A DNA stretch of 64,000 bases from contig NC_052405.1 of NCBI RefSeq assembly GCF_009389715.1, forward strand, positions 14,390,194-14,454,193, read 5' to 3'. Shown one piece after another: positions 25,001 through 37,339 of this stretch. The notes under the pieces were generated by a model. That model saw only the letters and a list, made by a program, of their open reading frames with translations, was not told where the DNA came from and did no database searches. Made by a program: the position numbers and the translations under genes. The stretch comes from Phoenix dactylifera. Taxonomy: Eukaryota > Streptophyta > Magnoliopsida > Arecales > Arecaceae. Every line of letters begins with the position of its first letter. The stretch's first letter is position 1.

Positions 25001-28000
25001 TACCACAATAATCAAAGTATCATGTCATGCCAGCTTATCCATACTACATGTCTTGCACTGCCAAGATAAGGCACTATACACTATACAAGGGTACATACCC
25101 TTCTATGACACATATCGCTCTGTGCCAGTCCATATTGGTCATGGACCTACTTTGCTTTTTCCATGAGCCTCAGAAACTTGCCTGGCATTGCATAATACAG
25201 TATGGTACTTACTGTGCCAGCCCCTGATGGGAGCGGGCATGACACTTAGTACTTCAGTTCTTCAATACCGCATGTTGTGCGTGCATATACTTCCTGTCAG
25301 ATGAAGACAATTCATTTCAAGATCTAAAAATCCACAAACTTATCAGGCACGGTCTTCTATCTGATTAAACAAGACTCAGCAACTTATATCCCTTAACTGG
25401 AAAAAATCTCCTTCTCCCCTTAACTAATATATGTTCGGAAAATGGAAAAGAGAAAAAGGATGACAATTGATGGAACAGCCGAAAGAACAAACAAGAAGTT
25501 AAGTGGAGTAGTCGGGAGAATAAGGGACAGAATGGAGGAGAAAAAGCACCGGCAGGTTTCTGTTGGAGTAACAAAATAGAGTGCTCCTTTTTTTTTTTTT
25601 TATCAGCACATAGGCCAGTCACCAGGATGGCGGGTTGGACTGACCAAGAAACATATGATAGTGTAGTTGGGTAACAAAAAGGCTACAACCTTGAAAGTGA
25701 TTGGCCCTGATAATGGGTCTAGAAAACATCTTATAATCAAATACATGACTTACAGACTTTAGTTTCTAGAAACAATTAAATAACATCAAGTGATTCGGTA
25801 AGGATATCAACTGCTAGCCTGTTAATAACAATTGGCTGAAGCCACAGGCTCCATATAGTTTTTATTTCGTGAATTTCTGGACCCAAAATGAATAGGTGGT
25901 TTGATTATCACATGACATTCTAGTGTCTTCCTCAATAAATTCTGCTGATTGCGTAAACAACTTCAAGCATATCACCCACCAGTTTTTATAAGCCACTGCC
26001 CTGTCAATACCTTACCATTCTGATTGCAGACTGGTACCTGGGATGGATATGGAATGCTGATTCTCTCTTGAATTGGGATGTTCCAACCATCTCAGTTGGA
26101 ATGGACCAGGATGGTTGCATCCTTACAGTTTGGCACTTGGGACAGCCTGATATCCGAGATGCCTTTTTTTTTTTTTTTAACCTTTTTCATTTTCATTCTT
26201 ATTGCTGATGACCATGGTAGTCCATCTTGGTCCAACCCCAACTCATCCTAGTACCATATCAACCCAAGACTAAACCAGGATAGGTGTTGATGTTGGCAAT
26301 TAAACCCTCGAACACGAATTTAAATTCAGTATGGGGCCCCGTCTTAGTTTGCTTTTGAGAAAATGAATATCAGACGAGGATGATACAGTTAGGATAGACT
26401 AAGACAGCAAAGAACAACAAGAATAAAAACGGAAAACATAAAAAAAAAATGTATGCCAGTACATTGCGACCATCCTGGTGCATTCCAAGCATCAGAATGC
26501 AACAGCATGCCTAAGACAGATTGGAACAGTCGAGACATCCCAGTTCAAGAGAGAACTGGGGTCTCGTAGGAGTCCTATTATCCTGATTTCCTATTGGACA
26601 GATACGTACTAACGGGACTATCCCGGCCCAAGGAAGGCCCCGCTCTGCCACCCACTGCACAGTTTTTTTCTTTTTTTTTTCTGCTTAACACTGCACAGCT
26701 TCACATCCGAAGGCTAGCAGGATTTTTCTGTATTTTTTTTCTGCTTAACACTGCACGCTGCACACCAATCCCCGGCCCAAGGATTTTTTCCGCTTTTCCT
26801 CTTTTTTTCTGTATTTTATTGTGCGGTTTAATCTTGGAATTGGTGTATGTCATCTCCACAGCTAGCCAGCCACTAACTCTAAGCCGGGCCTGGGAGCATC
26901 CAAGTTCCAACGGGATTACGGGAAGCATCCAATTTTATCGTCACTGCCCAACTTGTAGAGCTGTAACCTGTAAGTCTTGATTTCTCTTTTTTCTGATTTT
27001 CTGTGATCAAGTGCAAGATATAAAAAAGAAAACCCTGATTCTCTTTTTTCTCCTGCCGTTCTATCTGATTTTTTTTATCTGTTTTCTTCTTTACTTCCCT
27101 TTCCCTCTCTGGTCTCTCTGTATGGGTTAGATCGGCTGCATCTCTTGTTTTTTTGTTGCTGGTCCATGCTCTTGGAATTGTTATATAGCAATCTACTGTT
27201 GGCGCATCATATGTTTGTTAATTTGCTGCAGTGATTTGTTCATAGACAATATAGCACCGGTCCAATGCATTTCAGGGCCCAATGCATTTAGATAGGATGC
27301 TTGTGTTATTTTTTTGTTCCTGATTTGAAGTTTTCTACAAAGTAAAATACATATCATTCTCCATTTAGTGTTTGCTTGTTGTTTTTGCCTAACTCATAAT
27401 TGGTTTTCACATGCAGAGTTGTAGCTATTGCAACTCAATTCCAACGGTCTTTTATGAAACTTCTATGTGATGCTCAATTTGAAGAACTATCAGCACAAGA
27501 TTTGCTGTTGACATATGCATTGAACAATGACTATCTCTTGACATTGCCAAACTATGTTGATTGGAAAAAGGCTTCGGAGTCCAATGCAATAATATTCAGG
27601 TAAAGTCATTGGGCTTAATTCTAACCTATGTTTTGGTTGAACAAGGAAATCACGTAATTGTGACCTTGTTGTTGAACATATTGGTTGTGTACATAATTCA
27701 TTGTTTCCTCCTACTCTTTTGGAAGTATCAGTATCATTAAAAAGGTTAAATGCAGCATGTATCATTTCCTTTGTACCATTCACATATTCAGATTAAGATA
27801 CAGGTTTCTTTGCTTATTTCCTGCTATGTCGATGTTACTTTTGTTATTGCTTTTAGTTATCACCCAGTGTATGTTTGTTTCTTTTCCTGGTGAAGCTTCC
27901 TAATAAACATCCATTATAAAGAACTACTTAGTAATTGTAGCATACATTGAACATCTCAGTCTGGTTTGCAATATATTTATAAACACAGTTTTAAGTTCCA

Positions 28001-30620
28001 TCCAGGGATCTGAATCTGAAAAGTTGAACTTCTTGGGTTTGCTTGGAGCCAATCCAAAACCTAGGTTGGCTTTGGAGTTTTGGCTTGTAAGATCATATTT
28101 AGTTGTATATATGGGCTATTTGTGTTTTTCTCCTTACTCCTCATTTGTTTAAATTCTGAAAAGTACTTCATTATTTTAAATGAATTTTTAAAGCATTTTG
28201 CACTTATTAAAATATTTTATCATTTTTAAAAAAAAGGCCTCTCTTAGTGAGTTCGCCTTAGGCCTCCAAATGCATTGGGCCGCCCCTGATGAGAACAAAA
28301 GTAAAATTACAATGCTACCAGAAAACAAGATCATTTTAATATCAAAAGGTTATTATCCAAAACTAATCACTCATGGAAAAATGAAAGTTGTTTCCAAACA
28401 ACATAACATCCACAACACAAACTAGTTCATAGAGGATGTATACCCTTTTTAAGCCTGATCACTCTAAGTGCATGGGGAGAGAGTTCATCCCCCACAGTTT
28501 TAACTTTTAAGCCTATGTACCAAAACTAACATCTTTCAAAAAATTGAAAAAACATCAATATTGACCAGCATGGTCAGTAAGGTACCGCCAGTATGCACTG
28601 ACATAGGTCAGTATGGATGGTATGTACTAGTATAGCTATTTCGGCAACAAGTATTGGTGCCGATTTCATCCAGAATGGTATGGTACCGATTGCACCCCAT
28701 TTTGGTGGTTTTTGAAACCCCAAAATGTCCTGATAGTGAATAAAGTAGATGAAAGCAAATCCACTAGGAAAAAATGATGAAAGAATCAACATTTGATATT
28801 AGAATAGAATAAGAACGATTGTTCAAAATATAAGCTATTTTTTATTCAGTAATAAACAAGATCATAGTGTCAATCTATGTAGGAATCTTTTGTAACAAGG
28901 GTTAAGGGCTATAGCTAAACTACAAGTTGCATGAGAAATATATTGGTACATACATGATAAATTACTCTTGTTGGTAACCATATAGTTTACCACATTCATT
29001 CTTTTCCAAATATACAGACACCTTGCACAGACATAGGGTAATTCTGGACCAAGCATATTCCCATATCCTCCCTACCATGCTAATTTAACTTTTCTTTTCT
29101 ACTGGAAAATAAAGCATTCATTCTCAAGCTAAATTTACACTTAAAAATGCAACATCCAGCTAATGAAAATTTAAATCCATAAAAAGACAATAGAAAGAGT
29201 TAAAGGAGTATACTAAGCTGCACAGCCAAATGCAACTAAATCAACCAAATATTCAACCAAATCATCGTCTGTCTCTTTGCCTAAAATTACAAGAAGTGTC
29301 AAATTTAATAGAAAATAAATTCCCCCAAACAGTCCTCATAGTCTTGCATGCAACAGCCAGTGTGCCTTCAGTTATTTCAAAAGTCATTGCATGACACTAC
29401 CACAAATCAATCATGTCATATACATGATGGCACCTATGTCATTTTGTGTTTGTCTGTGCATTTATATGTGTGTCTCAAAGCTAAATGCATTTTGCTGAAG
29501 CTTTTTCATTGAGTTAAAACAAACAAAGATCAATTTTCAAAATTAAGAACAATTCACAAGCACATAATCGGAAGCATGTCGATTTGAAGTTACATTATCT
29601 ATTTTCTTTCTTTTGCTATTCCCACATTTCTTGTTTTACTTAGAGCTGTTCAAGAGATTGCACAACAAGAGAAATTAGAATACACAGAGGACAATTAAGG
29701 GTAACAAAGATCAAATGTCAGACCTGATCTCATATGGTTTCCCATCTGGAGGATCATGTAGACGGAGGTCATCCATAATTGAGAAATAAGAGTGAAAGCA
29801 TACATCTTTCAAGTCCCTGACCACTGTAAAGCATCCTTTAATTGTACTCCATGTTCCATCCTACATTTTTTAGTACCTCAAAATTTGGAGAAATTCTAAA
29901 ACAGAATATACCTGAAGACTATCCAAATTAATTCTAAAAAGTAACAAATAAAACACACCACAAAACAATGGATAAACTCATTTGTCTTTCCTTCTCCAAC
30001 AGCATCAAAAGTAGCCATTACTGGTGCGAGGAAGCCATACCCAGCACCCAATAAGATACTTCCCGAGATGCCAGCCAGTGGCCACAACACTAAGATGACT
30101 GATATACCAGTGCCAAGGACAAGCTTTAGGACAGGTCCTAACTGTTTGGTTCTGCCTTGAAAAAACCAGTGAAAAAAATTAACATGTCACAAACAATATA
30201 GATGACAAACCAAGAGCACAAGGAACTGTGAACAGATAGCGATATATATTACCTTGCTATACAGTAATAAGTCCAGACGGCATGTGCTGGCCAGAGACCC
30301 AGAATGATTGCAGAATTTCCAATTGTCATGATAAGACATACTAATGGGCAAAGCAGAGCACCTGAAGAAGAAAAGAGGAGAAATGATTACATCCTGCATG
30401 TAAAGGAGTATCAATAGTTACCATTACTTATAAATTACGTTCTGCATGTAAGTGAGTATCAATATTTCCTGTGACCTGGAAATACCCAATACTAATCAAG
30501 TGGCTAACAAGGAGAGGAAATGAGGGCATGGAATTATTGAAGTTGAGATCATCACACATTAAAACCCTTATTGTGGAAAAGAAGTGACAAGTCATTAAGG
30601 GCAATTAAAATAGAGAAAAA

Positions 30621-30681
<61 letters not shown>

Positions 30682-31815
30682 ATATGTGACAAAGCGCAAA
30701 GAAACATGAGTTTGATTAGTCTGTCCATGGTTTTGAAATCGTTCAAAGTTTTGCATGTTTATCTTGGCCATGGGGTCGCTGCTTTGTGTCCAATTGTAAA
30801 ATGTATTTACTGATGTTTGGGTGATCAGCCTCAAGTATAAAAATGAACTCAGGATTCTGAATGTGAGACACCATGAGCAGATTTATTTCTACTAAACCAA
30901 AACCAGCTGGTTTAGCTAACTACTGAAATGGGTTTTGGCCTTGACGCAAACCTGAACTATTTAGCTCTGGGTCAAGCAACCTGACCTAAACAGATATCCA
31001 GGTGACCTCACCAAGATTAGATTGTTTAGAGTCCAGTAAGCAGGTTGGTCATCTTAGTTCAACAACTAATAGGACCCTCAAATAGTAGGACTCGTCAACC
31101 TAAGTACTCCGAAGCAACTGTAGTATAAGCTCTAAAGATACTATCCATAATTAAAACATAATTAATGTTTCATACTCCTCCATGAAATCCTACTCCAAAT
31201 ATGGATTCATTCAAAGGCCCTAGATAGCTTTTGGATTAGTTAGTACCCAACAAAATCTTAATAGACTAGTAGCATGAGAAACTTCAAACTTGGAGCTGGC
31301 AGTACCGAAAATGAATCTGCCACCTCTGCAACCAACAGAAGATAAACTTATACTCCAAAGATGATTTCAAAACCCAAGATCAAGCTAAGACTTGAAACTC
31401 AGTAGTGAAGTCAAAATTCCCATGTCAGTATAATTAACCCAACAAAACCATTTCAGAGCCTAACTCATTAAAGTAAATCATTTTAAACCAGTGTAATCTT
31501 CTTCTTCTTCTTTTGGGTGTCTTTGTGTTTCAACTTAGCATAACCAATTTGAAAACTGATAATTTTCTGAAGAAAAATGGCCGCACAATCGTGTAATCTC
31601 TAGCAGAAAAATAACTTCACCTAATCCATATGCTCCAAGAAAAATCAAACCTAACAACACCTACCAACAAGAGGAAGAAGAAGAAGAAGAAGAAGAAAGA
31701 AGCGAGGGTTAAAGAACCGACCTTTAATGATGCCCAGAAGCAGCAGCCCAAGGAAGAAGGGCAAGAAGCGAAGAAACCTCCAAAGAGTTGCCCAGAACCC
31801 CTTCGGAGGCTCCAT
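19068..31815 (-). CDS. At3g27390-like multi-pass membrane protein, 10 exons, 579 aa
   Basis: Exons (minus strand order): 31815-31722, 30361-30253, 30151-29959, 29860-29724, 21921-21633, 21420-21314, 21232-21088, 19916-19718, 19614-19374, 19293-19068. Each junction is GT-AG, phases agree, and the total is 1740 nt with no stop before TAG. The protein opens MEPPKGFWATLWRFL. Hydrophobic segments include LPFFLGLLLLGIIKG, LLCPLVCLIMTIGNSAIILG, ISVILVLWPLAGISGSILLG, LVGLLGIMIDVPVITIIAIC and FAGLAILLWPLAVAGAVAAS. A soluble tail has a Ser/Arg-rich stretch, acidic EEEENYL and a basic end. This matches my memory of the plant 'uncharacterized membrane protein At3g27390' family throughout, including ATFDAVGEGK and GREGPFLET. 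The biochemical role is unknown to me. Intron 4 is about 7.8 kb and full of repeats. This is the one gene here with no coding damage. Confidence 0.93.
20461..20624 (+). mobile_element. Au-type SINE in intron 7
   Basis: The body starts agggtgagccttggtgcaat. It has a tRNA-like A box (TGGTGCAATGG) and B box region (GGGTTTCAAATA), followed by gtggaaac-like and ggttaaggctttgtacat-type words and a 3' end ttggttgccctt. This is the layout I remember for the plant Au SINE. A degenerate target duplication may be tacctttag (left, 20452-20460) and tacctttat (right, from 20625). It lies in the intron between exons 7 and 8 of the membrane protein gene, opposite to its transcription. Confidence 0.75.
22637..23657. 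mobile_element. Non-autonomous hAT-like element in intron 4
   Basis: The left end reads TAGGGGCACAACCCAG and the right end, reversed, TAGGGTTGCAACTCAGG, so the termini are related. The 8 bp outside each end are gacaacac and gagaccac (6 of 8 match), fitting an old hAT target duplication. The interior beside each end is full of ggtt(g/a)ggttt/aaccc-type words typical of hAT subterminal repeats. No transposase frame. A GC-rich repeat (22718-23091) sits inside it. Confidence 0.6.
22718..23091. repeat. GC-rich GGTAC/CCGG-word repeat nested in the hAT-like element
   Basis: It starts near ggtatgctgaaccgaccgg and ends near atcggtacggcggacc. It is dominated by words such as accggt, cggtac and gtaccg on both sides of a GC-rich core with many GCGCGC stretches. 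Base composition is unlike its surroundings. Similar but more decayed words occur at 28560-28700, 35125-35205, 62680-62840 and 63860-63930. Confidence 0.6.
23666..26020. other. Intron 4 DNA without recognised features
   Basis: Open frames up to 141 codons (24586-25011) show no recognisable protein family, splice context or compositional sign of coding. Confidence 0.5.
26030..26575. repeat. Inverted repeat element
   Basis: The left arm near 26058-26125 (ttctctcttgaattgggatg, then ttggaatggaccaggatgg) reappears reversed near 26463-26565 (on the opposite strand ttctctcttgaactgggatg, then ttggaatgcaccaggatgg). Arms of roughly 70-100 bp flank about 340 bp. No coding sequence. Probably a foldback-like or palindromic relic of the dispersed repeat family here. 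Confidence 0.55.
26640..26790 (+). repeat. Imperfect tandem duplication
   Basis: The block tttttctgcttaacactgca occurs twice, near 26675 and 26735, about 60 bp apart, with T-rich leaders and a shared cggcccaagga-like word on the outer sides. Confidence 0.5.
27417..27599 (+). pseudogene. Isolated DUF3754-family exon
   Basis: A single open exon with a good acceptor (catgcag) and donor (CAG-gtaaag). It encodes RVVAIATQFQRSFMKLLCDA then FEELSAQDLLLTYALN, DYLLTLPNYVDWKKASESNA and IIFR, which I recognise as the N-proximal conserved segment of the plant DUF3754 protein family. No neighbouring exons of that gene were seen on either side. It lies inside intron 4 of the membrane protein gene on the opposite strand. 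It is probably a captured or translocated gene fragment that has kept its frame. Confidence 0.65.
28560..28700. repeat. Decayed GGTAC-word repeat
   Basis: ggtaccgccagtatgcactg, then ...ggtatgtactagta... and ...ggtatggtaccgattg... resemble the family at 22718-23091 but are AT-shifted. Confidence 0.4.
30624..30679. repeat. (GA)n microsatellite
   Basis: About 28 uninterrupted GA repeats within intron 1 of the membrane protein gene (TC on its coding strand). Confidence 0.97.
31671..31707. repeat. (GAA)n microsatellite beside exon 1
   Basis: About 12 gaa/aga triplets lie just past the exon 1 donor of the membrane protein gene. On the transcript this is a TTC-rich start of intron 1. Confidence 0.9.
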
Positions 31816-32081
31816 CACTCCAAGAAAAGAACCCCCTGGACAAACCCTTCAAACCCACATCAAAATGCACTCAAAATCCAATTCCAATCCAATCCAACAA
31901 TTCCCAATCAAGCGCAAGGCGGAGCAATCACTCTAAAACCCACCAAAAATTGCGTCAAAATCGCTCTTTCCCTACTCATCCCCCACCGAATCCACCATGG
32001 CCGATATAGAAACCGAAGCAGGCCCCGCTACTCCGCGAATAGACGCTCGGAATCATTTGGAAAGTGGTTGGGACCCCGGAG

Positions 32082-32089
32082 CTTTTATA
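32082..32089 (-). promoter_or_regulatory. TATA box of the membrane protein gene
   Basis: On the minus strand CTATAAAAGC lies about 270 bp upstream of the ATG at 31815, in a locally GC-rich setting. This predicts transcription start near 32050 and a 5' UTR of about 235 nt that includes a (GA/TC)-type purine-rich part. Confidence 0.55.
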
Positions 32090-32149
32090 GGAGAAGTCGG
32101 CGGTTAATCCAACCGCTTTGCCGACGCCGAGAGACGACAAACTAGAAGT

Positions 32150-35100
32150 ATTTGAAGGCTTTCAGAAGCAAGTAGTGAGAACATATGCTTGCGTGTAGAG
32201 AGTAGAATAATTAGTAGTTTAGTATTGTAAGAAAGGCAAAGCAAAAGGTTGGCCACAGCCATTGGTTTGATCCACTTGATGGATGGATTTAATCCAATCA
32301 TATAAGATTAGACGATGATTTATGAATATTATATAAATAATGCCAATTGGATGGACCATATCTGTGACATAGAATCTGAGTGACAATATGGCTTCCTTTT
32401 TTGCCATTAGTGGATGGTGGGTGGCGAGATTGGTTAGGAAAAGAATATGCTTTGACGAGTGATATAAGCGGGTCGATATATATTTAACATTTTGTTCCAT
32501 TTTTGATGGGTCCAAGGCTGAGTTTTGGAAGGGCGTGCAACATGTGGCCATGCATACTGCCAATCACAACCTCTTGTTTTCATAGTAGTGCACTGAGATA
32601 AGTGTTTGATGAAGAAAGCCCACAAAAATAAGTGGCTGTTATTGGTGGCATGCACAACCATGCGGTGCATGCTGTATAGGAAATAATTTCTTGAGTTCTG
32701 AACCCACATTTTTTTTTTTTGATGTGGATACCAGTTGATGATTGATGTTTATTGCTTGTGGTTTGGCTTTATAGTAGGCTCCACTTAGTAGACTTAGTCA
32801 AATCTTATTTAATTTACAAATGCAATAGCGAATTATATATTGGTAGTTGATATATATAAAGTTAAAGTGCCCTTTTACTAGTCAGAATATCTCAACTACT
32901 ATTATAAAGATGGCTACAAAATCTTTAAGATTTATGTGTTCATGATATCTATCTATCCATCCATCTATCTATCTATTTATCTATATATTTTATGGGATAT
33001 GCGAAGGAAATATTATTAGGTTAATCTTTCTTTCCTTATGAATGGAATAAGGCATGGCAAGAATCAAATGAAGGTGCAACTCAGAGAGAAGCTATCAACT
33101 ATCAAATCTACAAGAACGCAAGCCAGTGCTATTATTGGCTTAATACATTATAACCTCAAAAAAAACATTGGAGTGCTGGATAAGAAAATGTTCTAATTAG
33201 GGCTGAGGGTGGGCCAGCTCAACCTTATTTATCTTTTAGCTGAATAATGTAGCTAATTCCCATAGTCCAATTACAACCTTCAATGCGACTGTAAGTGGGC
33301 CCAAATGTTAATGAATCAAATGCCAGAAATAAATTGAGACTGATAGTTGACAGGGACTCATGGACTGTGTTGTTTTGCTGCACAAGGTAAGGTTTATGTA
33401 CCTTTAAATTTATGATAGGTGATAACGCACTACTCCTTTTTGGTGGTGGTGGTTCTTTTAAAGTGGAAGGATTTTGGCACGCGAGTCCTCTTTTTCTGAA
33501 TCCAATTTTAAAAGAATCATCTTTTCTTTAAAAAATTATATCAAATGAACTTTTGTAAATTTACTGATGACTAATTTTATTGATATACTCATGTTTAAGA
33601 ATAAGTGACTTTAATTTTTCTATTGCTAGATACCAACCATCTTGGAAATGAGAGTGGAAAGTCTATCATTGATAGAAGTATTCCATCTTGAAGAAAAAAT
33701 TAAACTTAAAATTATCATTCGAAAACGAAATATGGTATATATAACTTTAAAAGAAATAGTTATTGTTCTGACAATGAGGACTAATACATCAAAATTCCAT
33801 AGAGATGCAACTCTGTGGCTTCTCTAGCATCACGAAATCCAGACTTTTACTGAGAGAAATTTTTGCGGGTAGAAATATTGAGCTATAAACAACTCTCTAG
33901 CTTTTGTTTGGACTAAAAGGAACTGATCAAAATTGTAATTAAATGTTAACTATAATTATAAAATCAATGAGATGTAATAATTAGCAGAGCCAGCCCATTC
34001 ACAACTCTATTTATGATGTACAAAATCTACAAAGTTCAAGTTTGCTAATTATGCCTAGATCTCAGATAAATATAAATTTTATTGTTAAGACCGTAAAACC
34101 AAGATTTTTAAATTTAAACATCTTGGCCTTCCAATATGGCAGCCGAGACTCGAATAGATCGATGTAAGAATCATCTTAGCCGAAACGTAAAGTTCAGAAA
34201 TATTAGAGAAAGCCAGGATATTTCAAAATCTCACTGGGATATCTCGCAGCTAATATCGTAAAAAATGATAATAACAATCATTATAAATATATAATAATTA
34301 AAAATAAATATTAAATATAAATTCTTTATCAATATATTGATATAACTTCAACTGAGATGTTGTATATATTAGTTTCCATCAGCCAAAGTACTAACACACG
34401 AGATATTAGCTAGATTGTATAATTAATGCCCTCTCTGCTCAGGTGGAAGCAATAGTTATAATCCAACCAATGGCTTTGCATAAATAATCCTATGAGCTAA
34501 AAATGTGTTCTATTTATGGACCAGGATCCAGTCTCAACAAGTAACATAGACAGCATGCAGTTGTTTTAGCTTTTGGCCCTGCATATCTAGTCTTGACTGT
34601 GATACAACTTCAGTGCAACATCTCGAAAGCCACCAGTGGCTAAAATCTCATTGAGTTTATAACCGGAGTTTACGAGGTGAAGATCATACATCAAGTTGAC
34701 TTGACCTATGAATTTGAATGTATAAGATTATTGATTTTGTCAAGTTAACAAAAGAGTCAAGTCAACTTGACTCGGAAAAATTGGAAGGCTTGAACAAGTA
34801 AAAGCATCGGGCGACCCATTTTGTTCGAATTTTATAGTACTATGTTTTCTTGTTGAATTTCACTAATTATTTGTTATCATGTTTTTTGAATAATTTGTTA
34901 TGAAATATTAAGAATCGTGATTTGATGAGAGCAGACTTGATTCTAATTGAAAGCTTAGTCATTTGGATCATCTCTGCTATAACGGTCACCAAGTCTAGAG
35001 CCTGAAATATCACATTGTATAGAGACTACCTTGAAAAAGGCATCTTAGTTAAGGTTAAATAAGGATAATAGATGATTAAGGCATGACTCACTGCTTGGCA

Positions 35101-36540
35101 AGGAATTCAGAAATGTATCCTCCAGACTATGGTACACCATACCGTACCTAACCAGATGCTATAAAATGTACCATATTATACTAGTACAAGGTCTGGTATC
35201 GGGACAACGTACTTTGCTCCAGACCAATTAAAATCCAACTACTGCCTTCTCTTGCAGTTTAAGTCACTGTAACCATTGTTCTATGATAGAAGCAAGTCAC
35301 ATCTTAGATGCTGCACAATCTCAAATATGGATCCCATCAACTTAGCAATAGGATCACACGGCAGAGAATCTAGACATTTGCCTCCCTGGATAACTCGTCT
35401 CTAAATTTAGGAGCTACCTTCCTGATGCTCTTTTGAAGCCATTGAAAAAAGAATCTGGTTATAAGATTTCTTGTCAATGACATATGCTCTATCAGGAAGA
35501 TAAAGATCTAGTTGTCAGCAAAGCATCTCATGAACCCTGACAATCCTAAGCAGCTTCAACCTACACATACATAAGGAAATTAATTAGCTTTCTATTACCT
35601 TAAAATGACTGCTATGGAAACCATCTCCTTTACATTTGTTAGCATAAATCATCATCAGACCACTATATCCTGTGGCTGCTGATTTATAGCATTGTGGCTT
35701 ATAACAATAAGCTTTTAGGGTGTCAGGATTGTTTAAGGTAGCAATATGGAGAATTCAGATTGTGTGGTCAGTTTCACAACATTCTGTAAACTGGATTTGA
35801 TCACTAGTCATGGATGCAAGTTCTCATAATAAAGTCTGCTGTCTGAGCTATTCCTAATAAATGGTACATGTAGTTTTCTGAGAAGTACTTAAGCAGTTGG
35901 TTTAATATCAGTCTCCAATGCATAAATAATCTCATGCCCTCTAAGGAGTTTATTGAAAAATCCAGTCTAGTGCAGAAGTTAAAAGCAAGGTTCAATTTTG
36001 TAGCCTATGAAAGTATGAAACCAATTTGTAAAGCATCGGCAGTTTTAAATGAGAAGAAACGTGTTTTGAAACAAGTTAAAAATCATTTTGAAGAGATAGG
36101 TTGCCAGAATTTAGCAAAGACGATTACTGTAAACCAGGAATTTTGTTAGAAAGAAATTTCTATTCATATGCGTGGAAAATTTTTTATTCAATTTGAAATC
36201 TGAATCAGATGCATAAGCTCATGAAGCATGGTCATATTTCTTATCATGTGGAACATAAAGTTCATTTACCTTTCCAGCTAAATCACAGAAAGGAAGCTGA
36301 AATTTTGTTTCTGTTATGAAAAAGTGAAAATTATGAGGCATCAGAACAATAGACAAAATAATTCTATTATTTCATAGTCAAATAATGGGTGGGTGACATT
36401 GATCTAATAACAATCATTAATGATAAAAGTCCTGAAAGTATAATTGAAAAATGCATATTGTTGGAAGTAATATAGTACAAATTATAGTGCAAATTACATG
36501 AAACATTAACAAAAATATAGTCACAGAAAACCGACAAATT
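32150..36540. other. AT-rich intergenic DNA
   Basis: No recognisable coding exon. It contains a (CTAT)n-like tract at 32949-32990 and a decayed GGTAC-word repeat at 35125-35205 (ggtacaccataccgtaccta). Open frames up to 114 codons show no family resemblance. Confidence 0.5.
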
Positions 36541-36544
36541 CTTC

Positions 36545-37300
36545 TGCATCTTTATGTTTTTCCTTGTCACTGCAGGTCTAGGACCTAAAGCATTAAGACC
36601 TGTGCTTGTACCAATAGCCCCACATGACTCTATAATAGCATCATATGGTTTTGAAGAAAGATGTAGCTCCTCCCTCATCACAGGCCCTCAAGTACATCTC
36701 ATATGCATGTCTTGGTTTACCATCTTGTGCAAGGGCTTCAATTAGCATTTCATGAGTAATCTGATTTGGCTTGATACTTCAGACTTTCATGCGGTGAAAC
36801 CACTCGAAAGCAACCCTGCCCATCTTCTTCTTAGAACATCCTATGATCATTGCATTATAGGTGATTATACTTGGTTTAATACTTGATGTTGTTCTTGGCA
36901 CATCCTGTGATTACTGCATTATTGGTTACACTTGGTTTAATACTTGATGATGTTATTTCACAAATAACAAAAGTCACCATCTCATGATTTCCTTTGCACA
37001 TGAAAACTGAAGCCAAAATTGTGTATGAATGTATATTTGGCTTAACACTCAAATTTATTCATATGTTCCCACACCTGCAGTGTCTCATAAGAAAACTTCC
37101 CTTCCTCAAGTGCACTAAGCAATGCTCCATAAGAGAGTATAGTAGGTTTCTCCCCTGCTTTACCATCCTCCTGAATATCTGCACAGAAGCAGAAATTTCC
37201 GATGCTTTAGAGCAAGCTACAAGGACCACATTCCATTCTCTGCCCCCAGGTCTTAAGCTATTATCTTGCAACTTGTTGAGCAGCCCAACATTCACCTTGC
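36545..37300 (-). pseudogene. PPR (pentatricopeptide repeat) protein pseudogene, C-terminal part
   Basis: Read right to left, the pieces are REWNVVLVACSKASEISASV then QIFRRMVKQG, KPTILSYGALLSALEEGKFS (other frame), a break, GCSKKKMGRVAFEWFHRM, EMLIEALAQDGKPRHAYEMY, and LSSKPYDAIIESCGAIG with a LGPRP end. These follow the 35-residue helix-turn-helix spacing of PPR proteins, which bind organellar RNA. At least two frameshifts (one in the G run at 37152-37155, one near 36680) and one stop (after RMKV, near 36790) are present. About one repeat is missing between 36850 and 37060. The parent gene is not in the window. Confidence 0.7.
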
Positions 37301-37339
37301 AGCAGTGAGTAAGATATTGAAATGAGAATAGATTATTTG

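Noticed and set aside
24586-25011. 141-codon frame in intron 4
   Set aside because: No family resemblance, no splice signals, composition of the surrounding intron.
31630-32145. 171-codon plus-strand frame
   Set aside because: It overlaps exon 1 and the 5' UTR of the minus-strand membrane protein gene antisense and is rich in Lys from the GAA repeat. It is a shadow.
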